Assembly: GCA_013399015.1 (NCBI GenBank)
Contig: VWZX01006860.1
Location: 1-64,000, forward strand
Length of the DNA stretch: 64,000 nt
DNA from: Galbula dea
Lineage: Eukaryota > Chordata > Aves > Piciformes > Galbulidae
Direction: 5' to 3'
Shown here: positions 1 to 12,530 of the stretch, one piece after another
How the letters are laid out: each line of letters starts with the position of its first letter
Position numbering within the stretch: the first letter of the stretch is position 1
The notes under the pieces: generated by a model
Told to the model about the DNA's origin: nothing
The model's database searches: none
The model's input: the letters and a program-made list of their open reading frames with translations, nothing else
Translations under genes and position numbers: made by a program

Positions 1-196
1 ATTTTTATATGTATATTTATATATATTTACTTTGTATATTACTTCATGGTAAGCCATTACAGGAAACAAGAACTTGTCTAGAAATGAATCTAGAAATGTT
101 AAAAGGAAATCTATAGAACTTCTGGGCTGGAAAGCAAGACAACTTTTGAATATTGGTTTTGAAGTCTCTTATGTGCTAGAAGACATCAACAAGATA

Positions 197-554
197 AGAG
201 CCTTGGGGCTGGAGCAGACAGAGTGGGGATGTGCTCAATGCTGAGCAAGAGCGTTAAGGCTGGGGGCAAGAGATTGGGCCCAGACTGTACTCAATGGTGC
301 CAAGGGGCACTGGGCACCAACTGGAAGCCAGGAGGTTCCAGCTGAGCAGGAGGAGAAGCTTGTTTGGTATGAGGGTGTTGGAGCCCTGGCCTAGGCTGCC
401 CAGAGAGGCTGTGGAGTCTCCTTGTGGGGAGAGATTCCAAAGGCAGCTGGAGGTGACCCTGGGCAAGCTGCTGTGTGTGCCCCTGCTGGAGCAGGGGGGT
501 TGGACTGGATGATCTCCAGAGGTCCCTTCCAACCCTCACCAGGCTGGGATTCTG
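197..554 (+). mobile_element. CR1 LINE fragment, subfamily A
   Basis: It begins inside the ORF2 C-terminus ('gagccttggggctggag') and runs to the 3' end, with 'ggttggactggatgatctcc' at about 499-518 and a final 'gggattctg'. The reading frame is interrupted and the 5' part is missing, as usual for CR1. It closely resembles the copies at 38908, 46873, 51258 and 57379. Confidence 0.93.
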
Positions 555-2327
555 CCTCATTATAAGAAGTCTTTTATTTCAGTCTAGCCATCAAGAATTG
601 TGGTATTGGTGTAGCAAAGACTGATGCAGTTAACAGCCCAATCCTACTGATTGCTCCAAGAACACTTCTATTAAGTTTTACTCACACAGACAGCAAACCT
701 GTCCTCCTCTGCAGTATTTATTTTTGCTGCCAATCTTAAAAATGGTGGGGAGCTGAGTTGGGCATAGTTTTGAGTGCCTTTAAATGTGGTAGCTTTGCCA
801 TAAATAGCTTATTGACGTTCCATCACTTCAGTCATTATGTGAGTCAGGGTAAGATGGAGTGAATATGGAGTAAAAAAAATCAATAGTTATCCAAAGTGCA
901 GAGGACCTGTTGTATTTCCATCTCCTTATAATGACCTGGAGTTTACTGTTAACATATTTGCTTCACTGTCTGGTCTGAAATGAGATGTCATTAGGCCCCC
1001 ATATGTTAGAAAATGGTTTTATTGAGCTGCCAATGACATTAAATTCTCATTTCCCTTTGAAGAGGCACAGAAATATTGTTCTGTTGATGTCCTGTAACCA
1101 TAACATTAAAATTTGATTATTGCTATCATTAGAAATCTGTATCCATACTAATACAGTTATATATATTTCCCCATGTGTTGTTCCAGGCTTTCATTGAAGT
1201 GCCTGTTAGCAAATGAAATCTGTTGCTGCTGAGGTATTTCTTGTTCTGTAAATTGTTTTCCACACAAGAAGTTCTTTTAATGAATTGTGCTCCAAAAAAA
1301 AAAATCAATTTGGTGGAAGCATCCTTCTCTTTTTGCACCTTAGGTGAATGTGGTAATCAGATTATTGGATATCTTTTCCTAGCAAAATCATATTTGAGCT
1401 GGATAATTCTCTTACTTTTCAGAGCCCTGCAATCAATAGACAAAATACATTCCTTGATCTATTGGAGCTGAAGCACGTTGAGTGATGTTAGGAGTGAATT
1501 TGACCTATTGTCATAATTGAATACATGTTATTAAAACAGAGCATTTCACTCTTCTGTGTCTCAACTGCTTAGATGTTTTCCCCATCATCCTTGGGTGGCT
1601 GCTCCACAGCACTGTGGCCATATCCCATGTAATGACCTTTGCTTTAGTGTTGCATTCATTTTTCCTGTCCTCAATTCATTAGCTTTGTCAAGAGGAGGTC
1701 CTCTCTTTTCCATAAGCAGATTAGATGCTGACCCTTCCTGCTCTCTCCAAACAGTTCTGGGCTAACTGTATTTTAAGGATGACTTCACTAGAAAATACCA
1801 GGGGGGAAGAATTACTAAATGAGTTAAGGCATTAGTTCTCCAGAGAAAAGCAGTCTGTTTACAAACCTGCAGTATTTATTACATACCTCATTTAGCTCAT
1901 TCATCATTTTAATAGAAAAATGAATCTTTTCAGATGATTCTGAAATAATTTGAGGTAAACTACATAGCCTGAGGCAAAACATGATTGCTTACTGCAGGAA
2001 GGGCCAAGCTGTTTTCAGTGAAGTACACTATGATTGGTGACTAACTCACAATTTAGGAGAGGAAAAATGTTAAAAGCTGCTGCTTTGAAAATGAGACTTG
2101 AGGTTGGGAAACTGCATGGTACAGTAGGAAATCTAATGACAGTTGTTGTGTCTCTTGTTCTTCAGTTTTATAGTGCAGAAAGTAGAAGGTTTTTCTTAAT
2201 CTCTTTGCAAGAAGAGATTATCTCATGGGATTTTGTTCAGGTGTATGTACCTGGCTCTGTTTTGCCACGTGCTGCTGTATTTATGGCTTAAAAGTAGCAT
2301 TTTTGGTGCAGCAAATACCTGCCTGCA
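555..2327. other. Intronic sequence without recognised features
   Basis: AT-rich unique sequence with a short A run near 1291. The block at about 985-1080 (cattaggcccccatatg, ccaatgacattaaattctca) looks like possible conserved non-coding DNA by composition only. The open frames here have no protein-like character. Confidence 0.5.
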
Positions 2328-2433
2328 CGTTAACCTGGGTAACCTGCTCTGAGTAACCCTGCTTTAGCAGTGGGGTTGGACTAAGTGATCTCCAAAGGTC
2401 CTTTCCAACCCCTACCAGCCTGGGATTCTGTGG
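2328..2433 (+). mobile_element. Short CR1 3' end, A-like
   Basis: About 105 bases of the CR1 3' terminus: 'ggggttggactaagtgatct', then 'ggtcctttccaacccc' and 'tgggattctgtgg'. The element is strongly 5' truncated. Confidence 0.88.
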
Positions 2434-4314
2434 AACAAGTCTTTTTGCAGTAATGCTCTTGTGATGTGGGCAAAAGTCATGTGCTGTTGATTGCTCCTGT
2501 TGTAGAAGATAGGGTGAAAGAGAAGAATGAAGTTCATTCTGTCTGTTGAAGATGTGAGCTTTTTGGTTGGTTGGTTTTGAGGGAGAGGTGTTTGGTTGTT
2601 TTTTAGAGAAGGAAGAAGGATGCAATGAAGTCCTTTAGATGTGGAAAATATTAAACTCTGTTGGATGGTACATTCTCATCTTCATTTGAATAAACATTAT
2701 ACCACAGATATGGCTTACGTCTCTCCTGGCACACACTTCTTTTCCCCACAACCTCTCTCTGCCTTTATTCCTGGCATTTCTACTAGAAAGGTGTTTGGGT
2801 AGGAATCAGTCTTTTTTTGGGATGTTAAATAGATGATGTGAAACTCCACTGTTTGAACAAGAAGCTGTTGCTATGCAAATAGAGAGTGGATAATGTTCTT
2901 TTCTCCAGCAATGCAAGAAATGGTCCTTTCTCCCAGAGAACTGTGAATCAGGAATGCTTTCCTTATCTGGACAAATATACAAGCCTTGAAGAAATGCTGA
3001 AGAGCCATTTGCATCTTTAAAATTACTTTATTAAGAAGTGAATAATTTTTGTCTTCCTCCCCTTGATATAGTTAAACAGTATAAATGATTTAAGGTAGCC
3101 TGTGGGTGACTGTACTCTGTGCTGCAGGTTGTAATCCCAGTACAATCTCTGTCATGTGAACTGTTAAGCAAATGTTTTATTTCAGCTCTGAAACTGCCAT
3201 GAAGTGCCTGTGAGCTGCAATAAGCAGGTGCTTACCTGCATCTCTCTGCTGTCCCTTTACACTGTCTCTTCTGATATTTAAAAGATTGCTTTCAATGGAA
3301 AAATGCAGAGAATTGTTTTCCTTCCTTCAGGTTTGCAGTTGGCAGCATGTTGTAGACCCTTTCCATTTTTGCATGCAATGGTTAATTTTCTTTTTCTCTG
3401 AGTTTGACAGCTAGGAAAAACACAGGAAATTTTGGCTGTAAGGAAGGTACATACCCTGAGCATTTCTCCTCTTCAGAATCTTTCTGAATGGAGAGAGGAG
3501 TGTGTTTGGATAGTCAAACAGCATTTAAAAGTCTGCTGGTTTTTTAATTCTTCTCTAGCAAACCCCAAGATATTTGACAAAGCAAAATGAATCACTGTGT
3601 TATCTCAGCATCCAGATGAAGATCTAGTGCTTTACAAAGTCTGCTGCTCCATCAATTTGCTCCTTTGGTTGCATTCAAATTGAGTTCATTTTTATAGATT
3701 CCCTGCATAATACTCTCCTCTCTCCTCCCTCATTCATTAACCAATTTGTTCTTGCTACTCCCTTTTTATTGAATGGCTAATAAAATTGCCATGCTATCTT
3801 TCCAAATGAATATCATCATTCCTTGTCATGCATGGGCAAAACACAAGCATAGAAATCCTTTGTCCTTATACCTTCCCTTCTTCCAGAGAGAAGTCCTGTT
3901 TCTGCCCTCCAGCCAGCATGAAAAGAATGTTTTAGATAAGATTCCCTTGAAGCTTTGAACACAGTGCTCCTATATAAATATTCCTCTCCAGCCTCCTTTT
4001 GATTACTTCTGGGCCTTTGGAGCATGTAGACTCTGCCAGTTGTATGACACAACAGAAGCAGGATCAGAGAGTTGTCAGGGCTTGTCCTCCTATGTGACAT
4101 GGTACAAATCCATGCAATGGATTCTAACATGTTCCTTTGACAGAAGCCTTGAGACATACCATAGACAGGCTGCTCCCTTGCAACAAAACCATTGCCTGGG
4201 TCTTGAGACTCTCATTCTGGCTCTCATTGAATATTTGTTTGCTCTAAAGTTAATTTTGGCAAGGCAAATATTCCCTTGTCTGTCTGTTAAACTCTAGTTA
4301 TCTTCCTTCCTTTG
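2434..4314. other. Intronic sequence without recognised features
   Basis: Unique AT-rich sequence. A short run of GGTT units lies near 2564-2577. No exon, RNA gene or transposon was recognised. Confidence 0.5.
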
Positions 4315-4619
4315 GGTTGGAGCCAGGTAAGGGTTGGGCTCTTCTCCCAAGAAATAACCCATAGGATAAGAGGAGACAACTTTAAGTTGCACCAGGAGAG
4401 GTTTAGGTTGGGCATGAGGTACAATTTCTTCCCCAAAAGGGTTGTCAAGGCCTGGCCCAGGCTGCCCAAGGCACTTGGTAGAGTCACCATCCCTAAAGGG
4501 CTTCAAAAGCTGTGTAGATGTGGTGCTGAGGGATGTGCTTTAGTGATGACTTGGTAGTGTTGGGTTAATGGTTGGACTTGATGATCTAAAGGTCTTTTAC
4601 AACCTAAATGATTCTGTGA
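4315..4619 (+). mobile_element. CR1 LINE fragment, subfamily B
   Basis: It covers the last part of ORF2 ('ggttggagccaggtaagg', 'gggctcttctcccaag', 'ttgcaccaggagaggtttag') and the 3' end 'ggttggacttgatgatctaa' with 'aatgattctgtga'. The translated frame resembles the 'GLFSQ...SLKLHQ.RFRL' tail of CR1 ORF2, but it is broken by stops. Confidence 0.93.
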
Positions 4620-5828
4620 CTGAAATGAACACTTCAGAGAAGCAAGCCTGTTTGGGGGATGGAAAATAAGAGCAATTTGCTTTACTACTTTTACTCTTGC
4701 CACCCTTTCCTCCTTGGGCTCTGCTGGAGTAATGAATGAGCAAGTCCAGAGTACTTGATGACAGAGATAGTTAATGGGGCTGTGCCTGAGCTGACAGGCT
4801 TCTTTCTGCAGCAGCTGTCACCATTCACAGTCATTAGCATACCTTTAATGAGTACATCTCAAAATAATTTCTCCTAGGGCACTTACCATATGTAAGAGAA
4901 GAAAAGCCAGGAGGTTGAAAGAGGAGTTTTAAGTGTAGATGAATAATTTTGGCTGAGTGCAGTGCTGGAGTTGTCTACACATGAGGGGTGTGAGAATGAA
5001 CTGAAGATTAGGAAAGTACTTTGGAGGGAAATGCAGGTTCAAAGCCCATTTGTGACAACAGGTCTGTCTTTAAGCCTGTGAATAACCCAACTTGAGGTTG
5101 CAACTTGAGGCTGTTTCTGGCTTCCACTGGGCTTGGAATGTAATGGCAAAAGCTGTGTATAATCTGTTCAGAGTGCTGAAAGTCTGGTGCCCAAGGAAGT
5201 GTAAAGATGGTAAAAATGGTATAATGTAAAGATACCATAAACAGAGTTCATCAGACAAGAAAAATCAGATAAAATAACTTCCCAAATAATGATATTTAAA
5301 AATCAAATAGTCTTCCTTTTTTTTTTCCTGTAAGCTTTTATCCAAAGTATAAAAGATGGGCAAGCAGAGGTACATTTTCTCTGTCTACATTTTCAGGTAG
5401 TTACAGATCTAATCAACTGTGCCAGAGCTTTTCACCCTAGGATTGTTTTATAATTGAAGAGAAATAGGTGCTTTTAGGATGTAATTCTGACCTGTTTCAG
5501 ATGTCAGCTTGGTAATGAAGTAGGTTATCTTGCAGAAGTGTCCATTGCTCTATGTGTGACTGACTAGGCTTGAGGGACTCTGGCTGACATGTGGTTGTCT
5601 CATTGTGTAGCCATCTTATTTAACTGAAGTGATCTTCATCCTAAACATAGAAATATTATAATGGTAGCCTCACATCCATCTCACACAAAACAAGCTGATA
5701 ATAAGTGGGGAAAATGAGTCCTAATCAAAGCTATTCCCATGTTTCATGTTTTGTCATGAGGGATGTTCTTTGTCCTTAATTCCTTCCTTGGAATGCTTTG
5801 CTTAATGCCAAGTGCTGGGGTAGTTCAG
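4620..5828. other. Intronic sequence without recognised features
   Basis: Unique sequence with a T run near 5318. Nothing coding or repetitive was recognised. Confidence 0.5.
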
Positions 5829-6198
5829 CCCAAAGAGAAGCCTCTGGGGTCATCTTCTTGCAGCCTTTCTGTACATAAAAGGAGCCTATAGAGGAAGGCT
5901 TTTCACCAAGGCCTGTAGTGACAGGACGAGGAGCAATGGTTCTCAGCAGAAAGAGGATAGATTTAGAATGGACTGAAGGCAGAAATTTTATATAATGAAG
6001 CTGAAAAGCTGAAGAGAGCCAATGGAACAGGTTCTCCCCAGGAGCTGTTGATGCCTCAGCACTGGAAACACTCAAGGTCAGGTTGAGTGTGGCTTTGAGC
6101 AATCTGATTTGGTGCAAGATGTCCCTGCCCATGGCAGGGGAGTTGGAGTAGATGACTTCTCAAGGTCCCTTCCCACTCAAACCATTCTATGATTCTCT
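5829..6198 (+). mobile_element. Older CR1 LINE fragment
   Basis: A diverged copy with 'gcctgtagtgacaggacgag' at about 5911, 'ggaacaggttctcccc' at about 6024, and the 3' terminus 'ggagttggagtagatgactt' with 'accattctatgattct'. Its many substitutions suggest it is older than the A, B and C copies. Confidence 0.88.
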
Positions 6199-7572
6199 AT
6201 CAGAATGCATTTGTTCTTTGTAACCACTTCTGAAGAATTGGTGGGAGCTGATGGTTTTCTCCTGGCTGTCTCTATCCTTCAGGATGTGTGATGTGCTCTG
6301 TAGTTCTGGCTCTTTAAGGGTTTGACTTTTTGCTCTTAAAATCCCTTTGGCCCATGGGTAATCAGACTTTTCCTCATTCATGGTTTCCCCAGGACTGAAA
6401 CATGTTCTGCAAGATTATGGGGTGTGTGATTGTGGTCCCAGAGAGAGATGAAAGCTGATCTTGCTGCATCCTCCCACCAGAGTGGTGATGATGCTAGAGT
6501 GTCAGGCTGAATGAAGGTTTGATACCAGGAGCATCCTGAAGTTCTGCAGGAAGTGACAGCAGTCCTGTGATTTACTGGAATTTCATGTGGTTCAACAGTT
6601 CTCTGCAGGCTGCTTTGATAGCACTTTAAACTAAATAGGTGGTATAAGTAGTTCCTTTAAGTTGGAGTTTATAGAGAGCAATTTTACAAAGTGTTGCATC
6701 TGTCATAATTGGAGATGGGTTGAGTACACTGAGTGTGTTACTGGCAACAAAAAAAAACACCCCAGAACTTGTACTGCTAGTGAGAAGCAAAAAAAAAAAA
6801 TGCTATTTTATATTCCATTAAACTCTTAGACATCATAAGTGATTTATGCCCAGCTTACTCTGTTCTGTAGGAAAGATGATAAACTAATCACTTTAGGAAC
6901 ACTTGAATAGCTACAATAATTTTCCTGGCTTTTTTTCTGTAACAGAAATCCCATTTCTCCAGTATTTCCCTTGTCATTGCATATATGGAACTGGAGGTTA
7001 AATTACAAGAACACATTTAAAAGGGAGTCCTTGAGTCTCACTCTGTGAATTCCACAGGTATCTAGGAATGGCTTGAAAATATACTTAGTTTTGTCAATTT
7101 TATTAGCTCTAATAAGCTTATCTTGGTTATTCCTGTTGTTACTAGAGGTGTGTAAACATCTCATGTGATATGATGAGGATATGTGTATTCCCAGACTGGA
7201 ATATTTGTATTTTTTCCAGTTTATACTAAACTTTTAGATAATGCATTTATTTTCCTAGTCAAACTTAAGAAGGTTTTTAGACTAATGAATGTTTTGTTTC
7301 TAAATGTGTCCTTTACCTTGTCAGTGTCTATTTACTGTTACATGAGTTAAAAAAACCCAAGCAAACAAAAAACCAAACCCAAACCAAAATAGCATTGTAA
7401 AAATGGAAATTGCTTAGAGATTCAACACCCCAATCTTCTGCACTGCATCATCTTTCAAATATGGAATATTAAAGTTGGGTTTGGCTGAGCTGTTCAGAAG
7501 GAAACATAACTGGCTGTGTGTTTACACCTTAGAAAGTGTTTAGTGCTTCTGGGCAAGTCACTTCTCTGTGTT
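6199..7572. other. Intronic sequence with short A-rich runs
   Basis: Contains A runs near 6749 and 6789 and an A/C-rich low-complexity stretch at about 7349-7390 (units like aaacc). No gene or transposon was recognised. Confidence 0.5.
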
Positions 7573-8102
7573 GGCACTGGGGAGGCCACAGCTGGAATCC
7601 TGGGCTCAGCTTTGGGCTCCTGACTTCAAGAAGGACATGGAGGTGCTGGAGTGTGTCCAGAGAAGGGCAAGGAAGGTGGAGAAGGGTCTAGAGCACAAGT
7701 GCTGTGAGGAGCAGCTGAGGGAACTGGGCTTGCTTAGGCTGGAGAAGAGGAGGCTCAGGGGAGACCTTCTGGCTCTCTGCAACTCCCTGAGAGGAGGCTG
7801 GAGCCAGGTGGGGCTTGGGCTCTTCTCCCAAGGAACAAGTGATAGGACAAGAACAAACAGCCTCAAGTTGCACCAGGGGAGGTTTAGGTTGGATATTAGC
7901 AAACATTTTGTTGCTGGAGGAGGAGTGGTTAAGCATTGACCCAGGCTGCCCAGGGCAGTGGTGGAGTCACCATCCCTGGAGAGGGTTAAAAGCCCTGGAG
8001 ATGTGGTGCTGAGGGCCATGGTTTAGTGGTGACCTGGCAGTGTTAGGTTAATGGTTGGACTTGATGATCTTAAAGGTGTTTTCCAGCCTTAATGATTCTG
8101 TG
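7573..8102 (+). mobile_element. CR1 LINE fragment, subfamily B, about 530 bp
   Basis: It starts at 'ggcactggggaggccacagc' in ORF2 and reaches the 3' end 'aatgattctgtg'. The frame from about 7568 reads the ORF2 C-terminus, including ECVQRRARKVEKGLEHKCCE and EEQLRELGLLRLEKRRLRGD, and stops at about 7939. It is a remnant, not a functional gene. Confidence 0.95.
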
Positions 8103-9903
8103 CTTATGTGATTATAACTTGCTGCATGTTCTGAAAACCTAAATAGCTGAAATTTTGCTTCACTTTGAGTTGCCTCATTCACTTTTGATAATGGAAGTAT
8201 AAAATGTGATCTTCCTAAGAGGTGAGGCTGTGTGCAGCTGAGTGATGCAGTAGGAAAGTCTAGGACTTGTGTTTTACTGTGGCTAACACTGCTGGGGTTT
8301 AGCAGCAATGCAGACAGTGCTGGCAGTAGAAATTCCAGTTCAGTTCAAGTCTAATAGTGGGAGTTCATCTTTAAGCTTACAATTAAAATACCATAAGTTC
8401 TTTGATTTTTCTGTGGAGAACTGAGATATTTTCAGACAGAATCTTCTTCCTGACAAGGAATTTCTCTTGTTTTTACTCCTACACAAAATACAATGCCTGA
8501 TACTTCACTGATACTCCTGAGACAACAATGTTTCAAACCATTTTGGTGTGTTCAATGTTGAATTGAAAACTATGGCATAGATTTTTGAATAGGATTAGTG
8601 GTTCTTAGTGATATAAATATCATCTTCAACTTGTTTGCAGTAAAGGATTAATCAAGTAGGTTTGGACTCTGAGAGAGAGAGCTAGTGTGTGCCTCTCTTA
8701 AATCTCTTGCTTTTATGACCTGCTCCTTCAAAGGGGTTTTGAACTTTGCAGTTTGGATACCATAGTGCAGCAAAACAGTTGAAAGAGAATGAAAATTCAT
8801 GGTCCTCTGCCAGGAGATGACTTCAAGTGGGAACTGTCCTCTGACAAATTAGTGATCGTTGCCTTTGTGTAGTACATTGCAGGAACAGCAACCACCATAT
8901 TAAATCTTAATCAATAACAATGTTTCCCTAATTACAGGAGCGAGTTTCTAGATTGGATAAATTGCCTGTTTGTAAATGTTGTATTATATTAACTAAACCA
9001 GCTAATTACCAGCAGCAGAATAAACAGAAGGTTTGCTAAAAGCTTCCATCCGTAGCTTGGAGCAGTCCCTGCTGCCTCTAATATCTCAGTCAATGTGGAA
9101 AAGAAGGTAATGACATTAGAAATACATTTATAATGCAGGACAATTTCTTCTGAAATGCATGGAAGTATTATTGCTTCACTGTGAAATATGATTTATTTAA
9201 TGCATTTCAACCCCCATAATATTAAGATATAATTGAGATGGGGGGAGTAAAAAAAATGGCATGCAGTCAGAGTCTGTGTGAAAGTGAATCATGGTTTAGA
9301 TTGCTTGTAATTTTCAAGGCACTTAGGGGAATCATGAAATTTAGATAATGCAGTCTTTAGGTTAAAAAATGTGAAGAAAACAATTGTCCAGTCTCTCCCA
9401 TTTTATTTGAGTTTTAGATGGTTTTTGTCTATGGATAGAAGTCTTGCTGAGTGCTGCAGTTTTACACCCATGGCACAGTTAAGGAGTGGATGCAGATCCT
9501 CTGAGAGATGGACATTTGCAGGGGATCTTCAGTCAGAGAGCAAACAGTGTGTGTCATTGGGCTAAAGCCACTAAGGAAGGGAATGGATCCTAACACAAAT
9601 GGTGCTGGTGATCCTAGGCAGGAATCCTTTAAATGGTGCTGGGAATTCTGGTTATGATAGCTTGCAGAAGGCTGGACATCACAGCTCTCAGCTTTATGGC
9701 TTAATTACCTGCTAAACAATTGCTAATCATTTGTGCTAAATCAGAGCTCCCAAAGAAGGAGCACCAGGAACTGCAGCTATGCCAGAGCAATTCCAATGTT
9801 TTTGACAGTGGCCACCAAACTGTCTTTAGCCTAACATCAACTCTCAGAGTGAGAGAAACCAGTAGTATACTTTGTCTTCAACCATGTATTTTGGCCCAGA
9901 GAT
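8103..9903. other. Intronic sequence; AT-rich block that may be conserved
   Basis: No repeat was recognised. The part 8900-9290 is dense in TAATTA/ATTA-like words (cctaattacagg, gctaattaccag, cataatattaag) and looks like a possible conserved non-coding element; this rests on composition only. Confidence 0.45.
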
Positions 9904-10054
9904 ACAGAATCATGAAGGTTGGAAGAGATCTTTTAAGACCATCAAGCCCAACCACCAACCTATCACCACCATGCTACCAAACCATGGCCCCAAGTGCCAC
10001 ATCTAATGTTTTTTGAACCCCTCTAGGGACAGTGACTCCACCACTGCCCTGGGG
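9904..10054 (-). mobile_element. CR1 3' end, B-like
   Basis: Reading + it begins 'cagaatcatgaaggttggaa' and continues 'gaccatcaagcccaacc' to 'ccactgccctgggg', the reverse complement of a CR1 3' terminus. It is truncated after about 150 bases. Confidence 0.9.
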
Positions 10055-11713
10055 TGATTTATAATGTCTATATATAATACAGAACTCCTGGTAACTCATA
10101 CTTGTGTGGCAGGGTTGACTGTGTCTCAGCAGGTGCTAAAATGAGTGCCTGTAAAAGAAAAGGTTATAATTTTTTTATATGTAATAATTAAACTTGAAGA
10201 AATGGATTTGTGCTTTGAAGACATCTGTAATTTCTGGTGTCAAATAGATTCATAATCCCACTGAGTATAAATCATATACTCATGCAAATCATTTCACTTG
10301 GCACCCAGAACATCACAGGACTGAAGCTGAGCTGGAAAGTCACTAGATGTCTCATTCCTATCCTTTCCTGCCTGGACAGGCTCTGGTCTTTCCTTGACAA
10401 GCATCATCTTCTCTATTCAGTGACATTAGTGGAGAAAGTGAAAGGCTTCAGCAGTTCCTCCTCATTTTCCCCTTGCTGGAGGTGAGTGTCCCTCACCAAG
10501 TGGCCCAGGAGCAACTCAAGCAAACACTTCCCTAATTTGCTGTGGGCAGAATCTATTTGCTGCAGGAATTTCAGTGCCTGGGGTGAGCCAAAGCAATTCT
10601 CTCCCTACTGGCTTTGCCTGAGCAGCTCTGGAGGCATGTCAGTGGGATCACTAACCTTTGCAGTGGGAGCAGCTGCACCTGGAAGATGATGTTGAAGTCT
10701 CATTTGACCCAAATTAATTTCAATCCAGGAATGATTAGTTACTTTGTGAGTAGTAGGAGCTGGAAGATTTGCTGAGCCTCTCTAATATGAACTCCAGATG
10801 ACTGAATGTAATCAGGTTTTAATAAAGGAGAGCTTGGAGGCTGGCAAACCACCTTGGTTTTATGTTGTTTGATTAATTAAAAAGCATGGTAAGGCTGAAT
10901 AATAAACATAAAGCAGTGGTGGCTTGACTGACACCCCAGCACTCCCTTGCCTCCATACATTCTGGAAGCTGTTGCCAAGAGATTTTGTGAAGATTGATTA
11001 AGAGAGTTTCAAATAAGGCACTGTCTATAGAAGTTCAAAGTAATTGGTAGAAGTACTTTTATTAATAAAGAGAGCTTCCATAGAATGAATTCTATCTTGC
11101 GAGCTCTCAAAGGGCTTTTACAAGTTAAATATATAATTAAGTATATTATCTCACACTATTCACAGAAATATTTTTTTCCTGGGGTAGAACACAGTAGCAA
11201 TTGATGGTGTGAAGATCTGCTGGGTGAAATTTGTGCTGTTAAATGAGGAAAAAAAAAAAATACAGTGCTAGTATTGTTGCAATTCAGTGTACCAAGATGA
11301 CTTACTGCTTGATAGAACAGACAGAGGAAGAGCAGTAGAAGCTCAGCCTAAAAGGAATCAGCAAATGAATAGACAGGCAAGGCAAGTACTGCTTTCAGAA
11401 CAGAGGACACTGAATTAACATCCATTATGGTCTGCAATTTTCTGCAGAGCTTTAATGACTTCTAGTCAGGGACTTAACTATATCTAGGGATAGTAATTGT
11501 AAGTCTATTGCTTTTTAACATACTGCTGCACTGGGTAGCTGTATTTTTGTGTTCTGTCTGATTCAGTTTAGCAGTTGATATTTATTTGGGACCAGCTTTG
11601 TGTGGAAGCACTGTACTGAGCAGACTCAGTGAGTAGCCACAAAATTCTTAACTTTAAGTGGCCAGAGCAACACATGATGGTGGATTAATAATATATATAT
11701 ATATGTTAAACAT
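10055..11713. other. Intronic sequence without recognised genes
   Basis: Unique sequence. An (AT)7 microsatellite lies at 11691-11704, close to the 3' end of the neighbouring CR1. An A run lies near 11250. Confidence 0.5.
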
Positions 11714-12031
11714 GGGATTCTTTTAGCTGGGAAAGACCTCTAAGATCATCAAGTCCAACTGTTAATCCAGCACTGTAAGGTCACCACTAACCCATGGCCC
11801 CCAGCACCACCTCTCCAGGGCTTTTAAAGCCCTCCAGGGATGAGGACTCCACCACTGCCCTGGGCAGCCTGGGCCAGGGCTTGACAACCATTTTGGGGAA
11901 CAAATTGTTCCTCATCTCCAACCTAAATCTCCTCTGGTGCATTTTGAGGCTGTTTCCTCTTGTCCTGTTGGTTCTTCCTTGGGAGAAGAGACCAACCCTC
12001 ACCTCACTCTAACATCCTGTCAGGGAGTTGT
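11714..12031 (-). mobile_element. CR1 LINE fragment, subfamily B
   Basis: Reverse complement of the B-type 3' region: 'gatcatcaagtccaact', 'ccaccactgccctgggcagc', 'cctcttgtcctgttgg', ending at 'cagggagttgt'. The minus-strand frame over this stretch gives the GLFSQGRTNRTRGNSLKMHQ-like ORF2 tail. Confidence 0.93.
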
Positions 12032-12453
12032 ATTGGTTTTGAAACTGTGCTTAGCTAGGTCTACAAATGACTAGAAATCAGCATGGAGAAGAGTTATTTC
12101 TTATGCATTGAAGTACCCAGGGTGAAGCCCAGGCTGTGGACTTGTTCAGCTAAGCACTTTTGGTTTTGTATTAAACAGTGGTGAAGGATGTGCCTAGGAG
12201 GTGACTCTTTTGGCCTGCTCTGTGTTTGCCTTGGTTTTCATGCCTCCACTGGACTCAGTAGAACTGAAACCACTATGAAACTTTTGTAAGACTAAAAGAG
12301 TCAGGGGTTTCAGTTGAGCAGTAGGTCAGGACACCTGATGGCAGACCTTATTGCAGCCTTTCAGTACTTAAAGGGCTCCATGAGAATGATGATAATCCAG
12401 TGGAAACTGTGGTTGCTTCTGGCAGTGAGCTGGGGTTGTGCCAAAGAGACTGG

Positions 12454-12530
12454 ATCACAGAACATTAGGGGTTGAAAGGGACCTCAAAAGATCATCTAGT
12501 CCAAATCCCCTTGCCAGAGCAGGACTGAAA
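12454..12530 (-). mobile_element. Short diverged CR1 3' end
   Basis: 'atcacagaacattaggggtt', 'gatcatctagtccaaatccc' and 'ttgccagagcaggac' match a CR1 3' terminus read on the minus strand. Similarity fades after about 75 bases. Confidence 0.8.
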
